A stretch of 64,000 nucleotides of DNA, taken from the NCBI GenBank assembly GCA_943737045.1, contig CALSFV010000238.1, positions 794,001 to 858,000 on the forward strand. Reading direction: 5' to 3'. The notes beneath the pieces were generated by a model. The model worked only from the letters and a program-made list of their open reading frames with translations. It did not search any database and was not told where the DNA came from. A program made the position numbers and the translations under genes. Positions 13,124 through 25,001 of this stretch are shown here, one piece after another. How positions within the stretch are numbered: the stretch's first letter is position 1; every line of letters begins with the position of its first letter. This stretch comes from Parapristionchus giblindavisi (Eukaryota; Nematoda; Chromadorea; Rhabditida; Diplogasteridae).

Positions 13124-15100
13124 TATAAATTTAAAAAATACAAATATATTAAATTAGAATTATGGGTGTTATTCTTCTGCTTTTTCTGTCTAGCGTGCGG
13201 TCGGCCAGACATTGTTCTCCATTGGACCTTTGTCATCTATCCCTGCCCTCGTCTATTCCATCAACAGATAAGGAACCCAGTTGGATCCCCTCCTAGAAGG
13301 TGTTTGGAAAGCCGGGAGGTGTATTTCCTTCTTCATACAGCCACTTCGGACGGAGCTTCTACCGCAACGTGTGTTGTTAACTTCAATTTCTAATGTATTC
13401 TTTTCTGGATTCTACTTCGAGCACAGATGTTGAAATGTCCATCAAGATACACGATGACCCGATGAATAGAAGAAAGAACTGCACGTCATTGATCTATGAA
13501 GAACCCCCTGTCATGACCCACCGCACCAATGTGCAGATGTGATAAAGCTTATTATTATTATTATTATGGGTGTTACATCACCGATAACATTATTAATAAA
13601 TTGTGTTATCAATGAATTTATCATTAAACTGGGAAATTGTGGTGCGATTTATAATCCAATTGTGAGACGCACCTTTTGATCAAAGCTTCTGATCAAGACT
13701 GTAAAAACCTATATGAGTAGTGTCTGAATAATTTTTTTAATAATATAACATTGTTTTGTCTTGTCTGACTTTCCGAGCAATATCTCCATATGGTTCATCC
13801 TCGTACTTTTTTTCCTTTTGGGGTACTTTCAACTAACAACCCTACTTTTATGTAAAATTTCATTAGGATTAGCTTCCGCGAGCAGAGATCATTCTTGCAA
13901 AATTGTGTGTACGCCAGGGATGTGCAAAAAAGAATTTCGAAAAAATTCGAAAAATGAAAAATTTTCCAATTTAAATTTCGAAGAAATCGAAAAAATCTAA
14001 AAAAATATTTAAGCAATGGTTTCTATTTCAAAAACATAAGTTTTAACGCGCTAAGTTTTACTATTGATATAATTTAAATGCAACAATTGTAAGTTTGTGA
14101 TTCTTAATTGAAGCTGCTTGCATTATAAAATATTTTTGGCCGGTATTTTAATGTGTTGTTATTGTGCGTATAAAATGTACTTGCATAAGAAAATGACACT
14201 GTGCGCTAAAGAACGGAAGTCGCTCAAAAGCTAGATCTCGCCCCGCCTCGTGATTGTCTCTCCGCTGCCTCTCTCTAACCCGGCTGACCTTCGCCGCGCG
14301 CTATATAATATATAAGGGAGGAATCGCGAGATAATCGACCGTTTCGGAGGGTCCGCGGCGGTAGAAATTTCGACCCCTGAAAAATTCAGATTAAGTACTT
14401 TGAACGATGCTCTATCGAACTGCGTCGGCCGAACTTGCATATCTGCTCTCATTTTCGAGTAGCGGTAGGTCAAAGTAGGCAGGAACGGTATTTTTGACTC
14501 GAGTGTGCGTCAGAAAAATGATCTGAACTCCGTTCAAAATAATGATGGAAACTTTTCCAAAAAAAGCATCGAAAGAGTTGATCTTGGGCAGCATTTCCCA
14601 GTTGATGACGTCATTTGTTGACCATGCGCCGGTGCGGGGCGGTCGGTTTTATGAAAAAAGTGACGTAACTTTCCTAATCGGAAAAAGTGCACTTTTCTTC
14701 TATGCGCGTTTTGTTGCACCCATATGTGTCTAAAAATGACAAGGATGGTTTTAGTTTAGTGATCGAATGAGACAGAGACAAATTATATGTGTGATGGATT
14801 AACAATAATTTATAGTAGATTACTAGCATCCATAAATCCATAAATCCCTAAATTATGATCCATAAATTATAAGGGATTCATAAATTGTTTTACTTGCGAG
14901 CGTTTAATACTTTTAGCGCTGGAAGAGCATTTCGCTAGCTCGAAAGGTTGCTGCGCGCCCATCCGCCTCAATTATCCATTGAGAAGAGAGGTGTTGCCAT
15001 AAAATGAACGTTTTCTAGCTCAGAAGGACTCAAAACAACTTGTTTTATCATTCTTAGAACAAAAAATACCTTGGAAGACGTTGTAAAAATCATCAAAAGA
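13124..15100. other. Intergenic, repeat remnants only
   Basis: 13548-13566 holds a short (ATT) run after GATAAAGC, a possible LINE 3' tail. 13614-13740 is homologous to 24985-25003 plus 25336-25465, the continuation of the duplicated block around copy 2. 13915 onward (CAGGGATGTGCAAAAAA) resembles one hAT end, but no partner end was found. 14220-14420 is a locally GC-richer patch without an ORF of interest. Confidence 0.4.
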
Positions 15101-15102
15101 TT

Positions 15103-15171
15103 TGGATCGAACCGGGGTTCGAACCCGCTCGGTGTTTTTAGAGCGGTACCTCTTTACCTCGACGCCACGAA
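15103..15171 (-). pseudogene. tRNA-like sequence
   Basis: On the minus strand a box B (GGGTTCGAACCC) follows a degenerate box A (GGCGTCGAGGTAAAGAGG) at tRNA spacing. The anticodon stem does not fold well and the acceptor pairing is poor. It is most likely a tRNA-derived repeat and not a working tRNA. Confidence 0.35.
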
Positions 15172-15837
15172 TAATTATGCTTACTAAACATAGTAATAGT
15201 AATAGTAACATAGTAACATGATACAACGGATGTCTTTGTAATATGTTATTTCAATGTTAATTGTTTTCAATTATGACTGATTTCTCTAATAAATCTTATT
15301 TAACATTAGTTTTGAAATTGTACTTCATCATTCCTTGAAGAGAGAGAGAGAGAGCGAGGAAGGTTTGGGGGGGGTCCTCACACTCGTTCTTTGTTGTTCA
15401 AATGCAACTCTGTTCGCTCAGACTTTTATAGCATCTCCATTTCGTGTAGTAGCCAGATGTTAGTCTCCCTTCTCCTTTTTTTCTCTCCCTGTCTGTTCAC
15501 GAAAGAACGTGTGGGAGTGAGAGAGCGGATGATGAGCAGTCGCGCGGAGTTGAGGCGCGCGCGTGTAATCTCGATGGCGGATATATCGGCTCTAAGAGCA
15601 GGTAGGCTTCACTTCCAAAAACATAAATGTTCAAAAACATTATAAGAAATATTATAAAGATTAATTAACATTACTGAAACGTTTTTTTTCCACGTGGAAA
15701 AGCAAAATATGGTTTTTTCAAATTTTTCGGAACTCGGTGATTTTGTATTTCAAATAACTGTCATATATGGGTATTTTGAGCTCGTAATGTATTTTCGGAT
15801 GTTTTTGAGTCATTTAAACAACTTTGCTGCTTCTTGA

Positions 15838-16495
15838 TAAAGGAAAGGAGGTAGGATGTGAAGTGCAGCTCGTAAATAAACTTAGGTGTGTATCTCATAA
15901 AATGGAAAAATCAATGACATGTTTCAATTGCAAAACCTAGCAATTCAATATATCGGATCGACAGTAGAATATGAGGTGGTGAATTTATAATTATCAATAA
16001 GGTATTGGGAGGAAACCAATTTGGCTTTGATAGTAGTTGTGTTATATGTTAGAGTAGATGCAAAAATAATAGGTTTGCATAGAATGCAATATCTCAAAAA
16101 TCTCAAAAATCTCGGAAACCTCATCAAGTGATTAACCCGTGCAGAATCGAGAAACCAACAAGGATAACATTGCTTTTATTATAAAATACTTACTGTGCTA
16201 CAAAGAGCTGAATCTTCGTCCTTCGGACATTCGAAAATGAGTGGAGTGATCAGATTGCATTCATCTTAATGTAAATCATTGTTTAAGAATGCATGTCCGG
16301 TACGATTCAAGTTAGCTTTCAATTATCCGTATCCCGCTTATTCACGGTATTACTCTCTCCTCCGAATACCCCACATTCCTCCAAATCAAACGTAATCCTC
16401 CCGGACGACATTGCCAAGAAAGAAAACAATGATGACTCACATTGATCGAAGCATGATATATTATCGACGACAATATCCCGAACTTTCCACGATAC
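15838..16495 (-). repeat. Inverted copy of gene-A intron and exon 9907-10048, left part
   Basis: This is the reverse complement of about 10010-10560: the 230-bp intron repeat, the donor region and the 3' half of the exon encoding the CPGDKYV segment. The other half of the same inverted copy is at 20228-20473. A LINE separates the two. Confidence 0.85.
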
Positions 16496-17250
16496 GTGTT
16501 GTCAATACACTCAAGGTGAACAGCTCTGTTTCAACACCACCCGATACTGTTATGGTTGAACCAAATACTGAGTCTGACAATTCTGCCACCCCATCCAATC
16601 ATAATCATACAGTTGATACAAATCATGATAATGAAGATAAGAAAGATCTAGAACGTTCTCTCGTTATTGCTCGCCTCCCTGTCAGCACCTCAAATGATCC
16701 ATATGATGCAACTTTCGATGATTTCAATTCTGTCGTTCGTATAAGTAGTATTCTCGGCTGTACATTCATTCCTATATCTGTCTATAGAATGCCCATAGGA
16801 TCTGATGACTCCTCCTTCCCTCGCTTGACCAAAGTAGTATGCCCCACTCGTAAGCATCAACAACTTATGCTAAAGTTTGCCCATCGTATCCGCCATGACC
16901 CCCATTTCGGTGATATCTACATACGCCCCTCATTTGCAAATCCAGCTGATCGTAAGCCCACTCCTCCCATTCCTCGTCCCTCTACCAATCGTAATAGACA
17001 TGACTCCACCCACTCTAGACATTCTACGCATAGCAAGACCCCTATTCGTCGTTCCCATAATAATGCCCCTCCACATCCTCGTATCCACCCTAAGTCTTAT
17101 CATTCGTTGCGCCCTCTATCTCATCCCAATTATCCCCACCCTCCATTCCAACCATATCCATATCCTACTCCATTCATGAATCATTTCAATCATTACGGTG
17201 CCCCTCCTAATCTCGGTATACCATTTTCATCTAATATGTCAAACTGGTAA
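16496..17250 (+). CDS. LINE ORF1 protein, 5'-truncated
   Basis: The frame enters from the host exon and stays open to TAA at 17248-17250. The middle part (ERSLVIARLP... DDFNSVVRISSILGC... FIPISVYRMP... RLTKVVCPTRKHQQ... FGDIYIRPS) fits the conserved region of CR1-type ORF1 proteins, which bind RNA. The C-terminal third is rich in Pro, His, Arg and Ser. The N-terminus is missing because the element is 5'-truncated. Any ATG used would be in flanking DNA, so it is unlikely to be expressed normally. Confidence 0.65.
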
Positions 17251-17330
17251 ATAGTCACCGGTCCCAACGAACATGCAGATCATATATTCTTAAAGGGTTC
17301 TCTTCAAATTGCCGCTCGGTTAAAAACAAA

Positions 17331-20033
17331 TTGCCTTACCTTTCTCAACTCCTAACTAAAAACTATTCGATAATTTGTCTATATGAATCCTGGCTAAGTC
17401 CTAATTTTCCAAACTCATTACTGCTAAATGGCCATGATCATAATTATAATGCATTTCGTAGAGATCGAAACCAAAATGGCGGTGGGGTTATCATTTTAGT
17501 CCATTCCACCATCAATGTTATACAAGTATCTGATCAATCTATCAAAGGAAGCCATGAGCTCCTAGCACTAGACTTAGACATAAACGGCGACTTCATTAGA
17601 ACTATCTGTGTTTACCGTAATCCTAAGGCTAATACAACACAGACTGAATACCTTATAAAGTCAATAACTGATCTTTCATCCTGCCCCCAGCCTTCCATCC
17701 TTACTGGTGATTTCAATTTTCCTGATATCGATTGGTCCATCCACCCACAACACCAAAACTGTACCCCGTCCTCCCGCTTATTCATTGATTTCTGTATCTC
17801 TACAAATATGGCCCAGCTAGTGAAAGAACCGACTCACAAGCTTGGAAACACTCTCGATCTTTTACTATGCAATCATCCAAAATTGATCGATCGCACAGAG
17901 GTTGGTCCACCTTTCTGCACATCTGACCACTACTCATTAGAATTCTCTCTCTCTATTAACCACGCATCACCCTCCTATATCATCAAAAGAAACTATAAAG
18001 CTGCAGATTACGACCTTATCAATATGCAGCTAGCAAATGTAGACTGGACAAGCATATTTTCCACTACTAAATCAACTGAAAAAATGTATGATATATTTAT
18101 CAGAACCATAATAAAATCAATAGACACGCACGTCCCATGGTGTAGAGTAAACGTAAATCATGGGAAGCTGCCACCTCATATGGAGCGCCTATTGAACAAG
18201 CGCTTTATAGCATGGCAAAGATCAATTAGTCAACCTTCCATTGAAAGTAGACATACTTTTGAGAATCTAAATAAGAAATTCCGAAAGGAGCTTATTCGTC
18301 ATCACAAGATCATAGAAAAAAGAATTATTGATAGTGAGGATAATAATAAGTTCTTTACTTATATGAAACGTTGTACAAGTAATCAAAAAGGTATTGACGG
18401 CCTTAAGGATGCAAATGGAACTTCCGTCCTAAACGACACTGAAAAAGCAAATCTACTTGCTAAAACTTTTGTCGGTGTCTTTACTACTGACAACGGTATC
18501 ACTCCAACTCCTACCCCTCTTTCGCACACTGGAAATTTTGAGGAACCTATCTTCCTAAGACATGAAATCTGTGAATTCATAAATAAATGGAAAAAGTCCT
18601 CCTGTAAAACCCCAGAAAATATTGACTTATATTTTATCAAACAAATATCAATCCCCATTTCCGAACCTTTAGAGATAATCTTTAGAACATCTTTCGAAAC
18701 AGGCATCATTCCCTCTCAGTGGAGGCACTCAATTGTTACACCTGTCAAGAAATCCCCTCCTTTCTCAGACCCATTAAATTATAGACCAATTTCTATCACT
18801 TCATTCTTCTGTAGAGTCTTTGAACGCATTTTAAGCAAGTCCATAATTGCTCATTGCGAATCATTAGAAATCTTCCCCGACGAACAGTATGGTTTTAGAA
18901 AACATAGATCCCGTGAACTCCAGATGCTTGAGGTCCTTGAACACTGGTCTGCTTCACTTAGTAAAGGTCAGCCTGTTGATGTAATCTATTTTGACTTTGC
19001 AAAGGCCTTTGATAGAGTATCACATCCTAAACTCTTAGCCAAACTCAATACAATAGGCTTATCTCATAAAACTACAAACTGGATTACTAGCTACCTTTCT
19101 CAAAGAACTTTTCAAGTTAGAGTAAATAATAAACTATCAGAGTCCTACTCCGTATCCAGTGGAGTTCCTCAAGGCTCTGTGCTTGGACCCTTACTTTTCC
19201 TTATTTTTACATCCGAATTACCTTCGTTAGTCCAAAAAGATGGAGTACTAGCTCGTCTATATGCAGACGACATAAAGATATATAAATCATTCGGTAGTAA
19301 TGAAACGCCCCAACCGCTTCAAGCGGCCGTGGACACTATCGTACAGTGGTCTGCTGATTGGCAATTACCCCTTGCTTCACATAAATGTAATTCACTGCAT
19401 CTAGGTAGGGCTAATCCTAAAAGGATTTATACTATAAATAATGTAAATCTAGATCAAAAAGATGCCGTCAAAGACCTTGGCTTCATTATTCAAAGAGGCC
19501 TAACATTTTCAGAACATTGTAGATCAATTTCGAACAAAGCAAAGTCGGCTTGTCATATAATTATGCGAGCTCTTCGGACTAATAACCCTAAAATTCTCCT
19601 TAAAGCATATTCAATCTACATCAGGCCCATTCTAGAAAGCGCATCTACGGTGTTCAATCCTTATCAGAAAAAAGATATTAAAGTCCTTGAACAGGTACAG
19701 AATTACTTCACAAGAAGGCTGTTCGCACGTTGTTTCAAATCAACGTGGGACAATATGCCGCGGGCAAATGTTCGCAACGAAAAACTCGATCTAGAAACCC
19801 TCGAACACCGTAGATCCATCATAGACATTAGAACTTCTATTAAACTACTTAGAGGCAAATTTAGGATTTCAAATAAGAAAAATCACTATTTCAAAACATA
19901 TATTACAAGAAATGGGTTGAATTTCTCCAATTCAGGGTCCCGTTTCCAATACAGGCACAATAACTTCTTTTTGCGAGCGGCCCGTTTGCTTACAAAACCC
20001 GAAAATAGAATCTCCTTTGATGTTGGAGACTGA
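17331..20033 (+). CDS. LINE ORF2: APE-type endonuclease and reverse transcriptase
   Basis: About 900 codons are uninterrupted. N-terminal endonuclease motifs are present: LYESWL (catalytic Glu), LTGDFNFPDIDW, NTLDLLL and TSDHYSLEF. The reverse transcriptase block follows: VKKSPPFSDPLNYRPIS, DVIYFDFAKAFDRV, SGVPQGSVLGPLLF and the catalytic LYADDIKIY. The post-RT region continues to SFDVGD. The family is CR1/Jockey-like and acts by target-primed reverse transcription. The frame is open upstream of 17331 (RSVKNKLPYLSQLL belongs to the endonuclease start) and no good ATG is seen, so translation may depend on ORF1. All key catalytic residues I can check are intact. Confidence 0.85.
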   Translation: MPYLSQLLTKNYSIICLYESWLSPNFPNSLLLNGHDHNYNAFRRDRNQNGGGVIILVHSTINVIQVSDQSIKGSHELLALDLDINGDFIRTICVYRNPKANTTQTEYLIKSITDLSSCPQPSILTGDFNFPDIDWSIHPQHQNCTPSSRLFIDFCISTNMAQLVKEPTHKLGNTLDLLLCNHPKLIDRTEVGPPFCTSDHYSLEFSLSINHASPSYIIKRNYKAADYDLINMQLANVDWTSIFSTTKSTEKMYDIFIRTIIKSIDTHVPWCRVNVNHGKLPPHMERLLNKRFIAWQRSISQPSIESRHTFENLNKKFRKELIRHHKIIEKRIIDSEDNNKFFTYMKRCTSNQKGIDGLKDANGTSVLNDTEKANLLAKTFVGVFTTDNGITPTPTPLSHTGNFEEPIFLRHEICEFINKWKKSSCKTPENIDLYFIKQISIPISEPLEIIFRTSFETGIIPSQWRHSIVTPVKKSPPFSDPLNYRPISITSFFCRVFERILSKSIIAHCESLEIFPDEQYGFRKHRSRELQMLEVLEHWSASLSKGQPVDVIYFDFAKAFDRVSHPKLLAKLNTIGLSHKTTNWITSYLSQRTFQVRVNNKLSESYSVSSGVPQGSVLGPLLFLIFTSELPSLVQKDGVLARLYADDIKIYKSFGSNETPQPLQAAVDTIVQWSADWQLPLASHKCNSLHLGRANPKRIYTINNVNLDQKDAVKDLGFIIQRGLTFSEHCRSISNKAKSACHIIMRALRTNNPKILLKAYSIYIRPILESASTVFNPYQKKDIKVLEQVQNYFTRRLFARCFKSTWDNMPRANVRNEKLDLETLEHRRSIIDIRTSIKLLRGKFRISNKKNHYFKTYITRNGLNFSNSGSRFQYRHNNFFLRAARLLTKPENRISFDVGD

Positions 20034-20227
20034 TCTGCATGTCCTGTTGTCGCCTATTCATACAGATTCTCTTCCCTCCCCCCAATTCTATCGTCCCTTA
20101 GGAACACTGATATCTCCTTCTAGGCTCAATCCATATGCACTATTTCATTCCATTCCTTATTTTCTTCATTTGTTTATTTATTTGTTTCACATCATTTGTT
20201 CGCTAAATGTGAATAAATATATATGTA

Positions 20228-20473
20228 ATACTCCCAGCCCCGATTTCTCACAAGTTAGCTTAACGGCTTCTCCCGCCATAAACTGGTCCTTGTTGATAAC
20301 ATACTTGTCTCCAGGTGCAATTAATTATTATTAGTAGTAGTAGTATTACGTTGATGCGAATGTTTCTTTACAACACTTTGGTCCCGAGTATTTTTCTTGT
20401 TTATCGAAGTCTATGTTCAGCATGAAAACGAGAAAAAACACTGAAGACTAAACGCGGGCTAATGGTTAGACTG
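20228..20473 (-). repeat. Inverted copy of gene-A exon 9907-10048, right part
   Basis: This is the reverse complement of about 9745-9985: the 5' half of the CPGDKYV exon, its TTGCAG acceptor and upstream intron including the (ATT)-rich stretch. At 20473/20474 it joins abruptly to a direct copy of the 230-bp intron repeat. Confidence 0.85.
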
Positions 20474-22344
20474 ATCTTGCATCTACTCTAACATATAACA
20501 CAACTACTATCAAAGCCAAATTGCTTTCCTCCCAATACCTTATTGATAATTATAAATTCACCACCTCATATTCTACTGTCGATCCGAAATATTGAATTGC
20601 TAGGTTTTGCAATTGAAACATGTCATTGATTTTTCCATTTTATGAGATACACACCTAAGTTTATTTACGAGCTGCACTTCACATCCTACCTCCTTTCACG
20701 TTTATAATATTGTCACATCTTCTGATACTAAAAATATTGTGACTTGTGTAATATCTATTTTTTAACTAAACAAAATATCTAAATGCTTGTTTTCAGCCTT
20801 CTTACAACGGCACCATTAAATGTCCTGAAGATGATCAGAAAATAATGTATTTTTTTTCGTTCTGCGTGCCTTAGAATGTTTATCATTATATAATTCATGG
20901 AAAAAATATTATTGACCATTATTTCCATTTTTCAGGAGCCGACTTCCAAGTACCAATCAATCACTCGATATCGGTCCTTTTTCTTGTAACAAAAATAATG
21001 GAACTTGGAATAATCCTCACGTGCAGAAGGGCAGCCTTATATACTGCAAGGGTGAGTAGCCTTTAAAGGAGCTCACATAACTGGTGTAGAATTCTTTACC
21101 CCGTTTGATGGTTATGTGATATGTAGAGTCATGCAATGCAGTTTCGGTATTGAGTAGACAAAAATAATCCATTCACTGTTAAAAAAAGACAACGTACTGC
21201 AAACTATACGTAAAATGAGCATTTTTTAGCACCATTTTTTTCTCGTTTCGTCCGGACACACGTCACCAAAAGTTATGCATATGTTTAAAGAAAATTCTTT
21301 AAGCGAAGGAGCAGACCGTCACCCCATCACCTGAACTATACTATGTTGGCCGATTGGCGGTAGCCATCTTTGGTATAGTCGGTATTGTGGGACTAATTAT
21401 CACTGTCATTGTTCTCTTCGTTGGATTGTTTCGAGAGATAAGAACGAATGAGAAGAAGGAGAAGAAGAAGGTAATGATTTAAATAAATATAAAAATATAT
21501 AAAAATATATGTGTGCATGCGCCTAACCGCACGCGATCCTCACCCAGGGTTTGACGCCGGGAAGGCTTGTGACGCGATTAAAATAAACATACCGAGATTT
21601 ACTGGCTTTACTGAATTTTAATACCTTGAGAATATTGCCAAGAATTTTTGCTGAAGCATTTTCAAATTTTTTACCTCTACTGGATTGAAAAGAGTCTTGT
21701 GTTTATGATATTTTGCAACGAGAAAGTATTATATTATTATATTATATTATATTATTATATTATATTAGGATATTATGGTAGAAAGTTTTTTTTCTGGTGG
21801 TGAAAAGACAGAAAGATTTGCTAATCTAAAATTATTATCATTATATCTGAATAACAATACACTTTAATATCTCTTCTTGTTCATTATATATTGAATTAGT
21901 GTAAATATTACTAATATGCATTTTGAGGAGATGAACAGTCCGAATCCGTCCACTGATGGTACGTCTTTGGCGCCGACTAATGGTAGGCTGATTAGTAAAT
22001 TTATCTTTATTATTTAAATATTGATAGTCATTTTAAAATGATCATTTCAAAAGTCATTATGGCAAAGCGAAAGAATGAGTACTTTCCATTTTACGCACTC
22101 TATCATCAATTTTTAAGAACCGGTTTCATATAATTAGTCATAACTTATAAGCATTAAAATTTGCTCTCCAATTTGATTCTGAATATCTCAGTAATATTAA
22201 ACAACATAATTCAGGCTCGAAGGCCGCTCAAGCAAAATCTGTATTAAAGGTTTTTGGAAAATGTCGATTTCTTTCCTATTTCGAATATCGAATTTTCAGG
22301 TCCCTTCTGAGGTCAAGCAAGAAACAAAGAATGACAAGCATTGA
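20474..22344 (+). pseudogene. Copy B of the membrane-protein 3' block
   Basis: Exons 20797-20846, 20936-21051, 21304-21470 and 22300-22344 correspond to the last four exons of copy A and stay in frame: PSYNGTIKCPEDDQKIM, a Cys-rich exon (FSCNKNNGTWNNPHVQK), the membrane exon (GIVGIVGLIITVIVLFVG) and a shortened tail ending NDKH. All upstream ectodomain exons are missing; instead the inverted, LINE-split exon lies upstream. No ATG or signal peptide is available, so it is a 3' fragment unless captured by another promoter. The reading frame is conserved despite many substitutions. Confidence 0.7.
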
Positions 22345-22534
22345 TCCCAGAATTTGTAGAAAGTGATTATCTCTAGAACTGTACTGCAGCTAGAGATATC
22401 ACATAAGAAAACAACTTGATATATATTATGTTGTTTGTGTTACAACTAAGGCGATATACCATGTCTGGAACTGGAGTTGAACGGGAGAACTCTTTGAAAA
22501 AACATGTTTATGATACTGAACTTTAAAAAATCAA

Positions 22535-22660
22535 CATTGACATTTGACATTGAATCAAATTTATCAGTTTTAAGTGGGTTGTTTCGTAGAAGGGTTGCCA
22601 TAAATTGTCTCCATTCCGAACGATTTCCTTCACGAAATCATTTCTCGATCATCTTAAAAT
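22535..22660 (-). pseudogene. RTE-type LINE scrap
   Basis: On the minus strand, NRSEWRQFMATLLRN matches the fragment at 7925-8065. It is shorter, with stops nearby. It interrupts the 3' flank shared by copies A, B and C. Confidence 0.5.
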
Positions 22661-22885
22661 TCGAACAGACATGTTTTCTAGAACTAAAAACAATAACATA
22701 GGAATATAGGGCACAATGTACTGTAGGGACATCTCAAAATTCGTTCCGGAGACCGAAATGTAGCAAGTCTTCATCTGCAGTTCAGAAGCAACATGAACGT
22801 CAACCAATTAACCGGATACATTTGTTTCATTATTGCTATTCTCCACTACGCCATGAGATCTTAACAATCGCAAATGTAAATACAA

Positions 22886-24339
22886 CAGTACCGTGCAAAA
22901 GTCCGGCCCCAAAATTTGAATCGCAATAACTTTCTTCGTACTTGACCGATCGGCCCCCGGTTTGTTTTATTAAATAGTGTAACCAATGGAGAAAATTTTT
23001 ATGTTATTGATTATTACCTACGATGATGAAATGATTTCATCATTCTTGAAATGCCGAGGTGCGATCGTAAAAATAGGTTTATTCTCAGGTACATTTTTTC
23101 AATTGGTCCAATATTTTTGTGAGCAACGAACAACTATCGGTGATCGTTTTAAGCGATTAACCACGTTGCTTGCATATCGCTCCGAGGAATTAGCTAATTT
23201 CGCCTGACCCATCAAAATTTCGTAAAAATGGCATAACTCAGTCTGTAGTTGAGCTACGGGCTTCAGATTCAACAAGTATTATCACATGGTCATAGGGCAC
23301 CACTATGCCAATTTCAGAAGGATTCCGCTTCTAGAAGAGAAAATTCGAAAAAAATCTCATACCATATTTTGGGCATACGGTATTTCCCAGCCGGTTTATC
23401 TAAAAATCTAAAAATTTGGTATGATGTGCCTAAACATCTACCTAACACAACTACAAAGTGTCGAGGTTACAGGAGTTCAATTACGACTTTGCCCATAAAA
23501 ATACTATTGACAGTCAAAGCGGAATTTTGCGAGAAAAGAGACAGATAAAAAATGTGGAATGTCCAATAGTGGAACTAAATTGAGGATTCTTGTAGGAAAT
23601 GTGCTTATTAAACACTTGGTTCAAAATCCGATCGAAATGGATGTGAAATACTGTGTTATTGACCCGTAATAATTTTCCATAGCGAACGAAATTTGGTTCC
23701 ATCCACTTTGACTGTCAATGGTATTTTTATGGGCAAAGTCGTAATTGAACTCCTGTAATCTCGCCACTTTGTAGATGTGTTAGGTGGCTGTTTAGGCGCA
23801 TCATAGCAACTTTTTAGATTTTTAGAAATACCGGCTCAGAAATACCACAAGACCCAAAACACTTTATGCTAATTTTTTCGAATTTTCTCTTCAAGAGCCG
23901 GAATCTTTCCAAAATTGGCATGGTGGTGCCCTATGACCATGTGATAATACTTGTTGAATCGGAGACCCGTAGCTCAACTACAGACTGAGTTATGCCATTT
24001 TTACGAAATTTTGATGGGTCAGGCGAAATTAGCTAATTCCTCGGAGCGATATGCAAGCAACGTGGTTAATGGCTTAAAACGTTCACCGATAGTTGTTCGT
24101 TCCTCACAAAAAATTGGACCAATTGAAAAAATGTACCTGAGAATAAACCTATTTTTACGATCGCACCTCGGCATTTCAAGAATGATGAAATCATTTCATC
24201 ATCGTAGGTAATAATCAATAACATAAATATTTTCTCCAATGGTTACACTATTTAATAAAACAAACCGGGGGCCGATCGGTCAAGTGCGAAGAAAGTTATA
24301 GCGATTCAAATTTTGGGGCCGGACTTTTGCACGGTACTG
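22886..24339. mobile_element. Palindromic Tc1/mariner-like element, copy 2
   Basis: Ends CAGTACCGTGCAAAAGT and ACTTTTGCACGGTACTG. About 700-bp arms fold back on each other. TA follows the right end, and TACAA precedes the left. A paralogous empty site exists at 26821-26822, where AAATGTAAA joins directly to TAAGTGAATC. It is non-coding. Confidence 0.85.
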
Positions 24340-25001
24340 TAAGTGAATCGCTCATAATTGAGGAGTTATTCGAATATAGCGATAAAATGCATCAATTTCT
24401 ATTTTTTAAATTGTTGTACAAAATTGAAAATTTGAGAGAAAAATAAGCAAACGCGAATGGATCTAAAAGGATTTGAACTGTCCAGTTTTTGAGGTTGATT
24501 TTAATATTGGGAATTTTACCACTTATCATAGGTTTATGTTAAATGTTTTTTATAAAGTTCAATGTCGCTCTTCGGATATCTGACTAAGCAAAAAGATTTG
24601 ACAAGATTGGAAGATTCTGAAGCGCTTTACAGGGAATGATGAAAGTGCGACGGACAGACACACATACACACAGACAGATATCCTTATCTAACTATTGGCG
24701 TTACTCAAAGGACAAATTTTTCGCAAATCTATAAGATTATAATATTAATTGTATCTCGTTACTGTTTACTGTGCTATTTGTTAAGAAAAAAATCGTCTCC
24801 TTCAAATTAAAATAAAGTTTATTATTTTTCAAAATTTAAGAGAATTTCCACTTAAATATAGTTGTAAAGAGAGAATGTAAATTTAATTCAATTTTAAATT
24901 AAAAAAAATTTTAAAAAATAAATTAAATTATGTGAATTAACAGTGAGTTGAAAATTAAATTATTATGAAAATATGTTTAATACAATGAAATTATCATTTA
25001 A

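Larger units (their letters stand above)
16496..20227 (+). mobile_element. 5'-truncated CR1/Jockey-like LINE inserted in the inverted exon copy
   Basis: Compared with the uninterrupted exon in copy A, the insertion lies between CCACGATAC and TCCCAGCC, with ATAC repeated at both edges (16492-16495 and 20228-20231) as the target duplication. It carries a truncated ORF1 and a complete ORF2 and ends in an AT-rich tail (GTGAATAAATATATATGTA). The intact ORF2 suggests a recent insertion. Confidence 0.85.
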
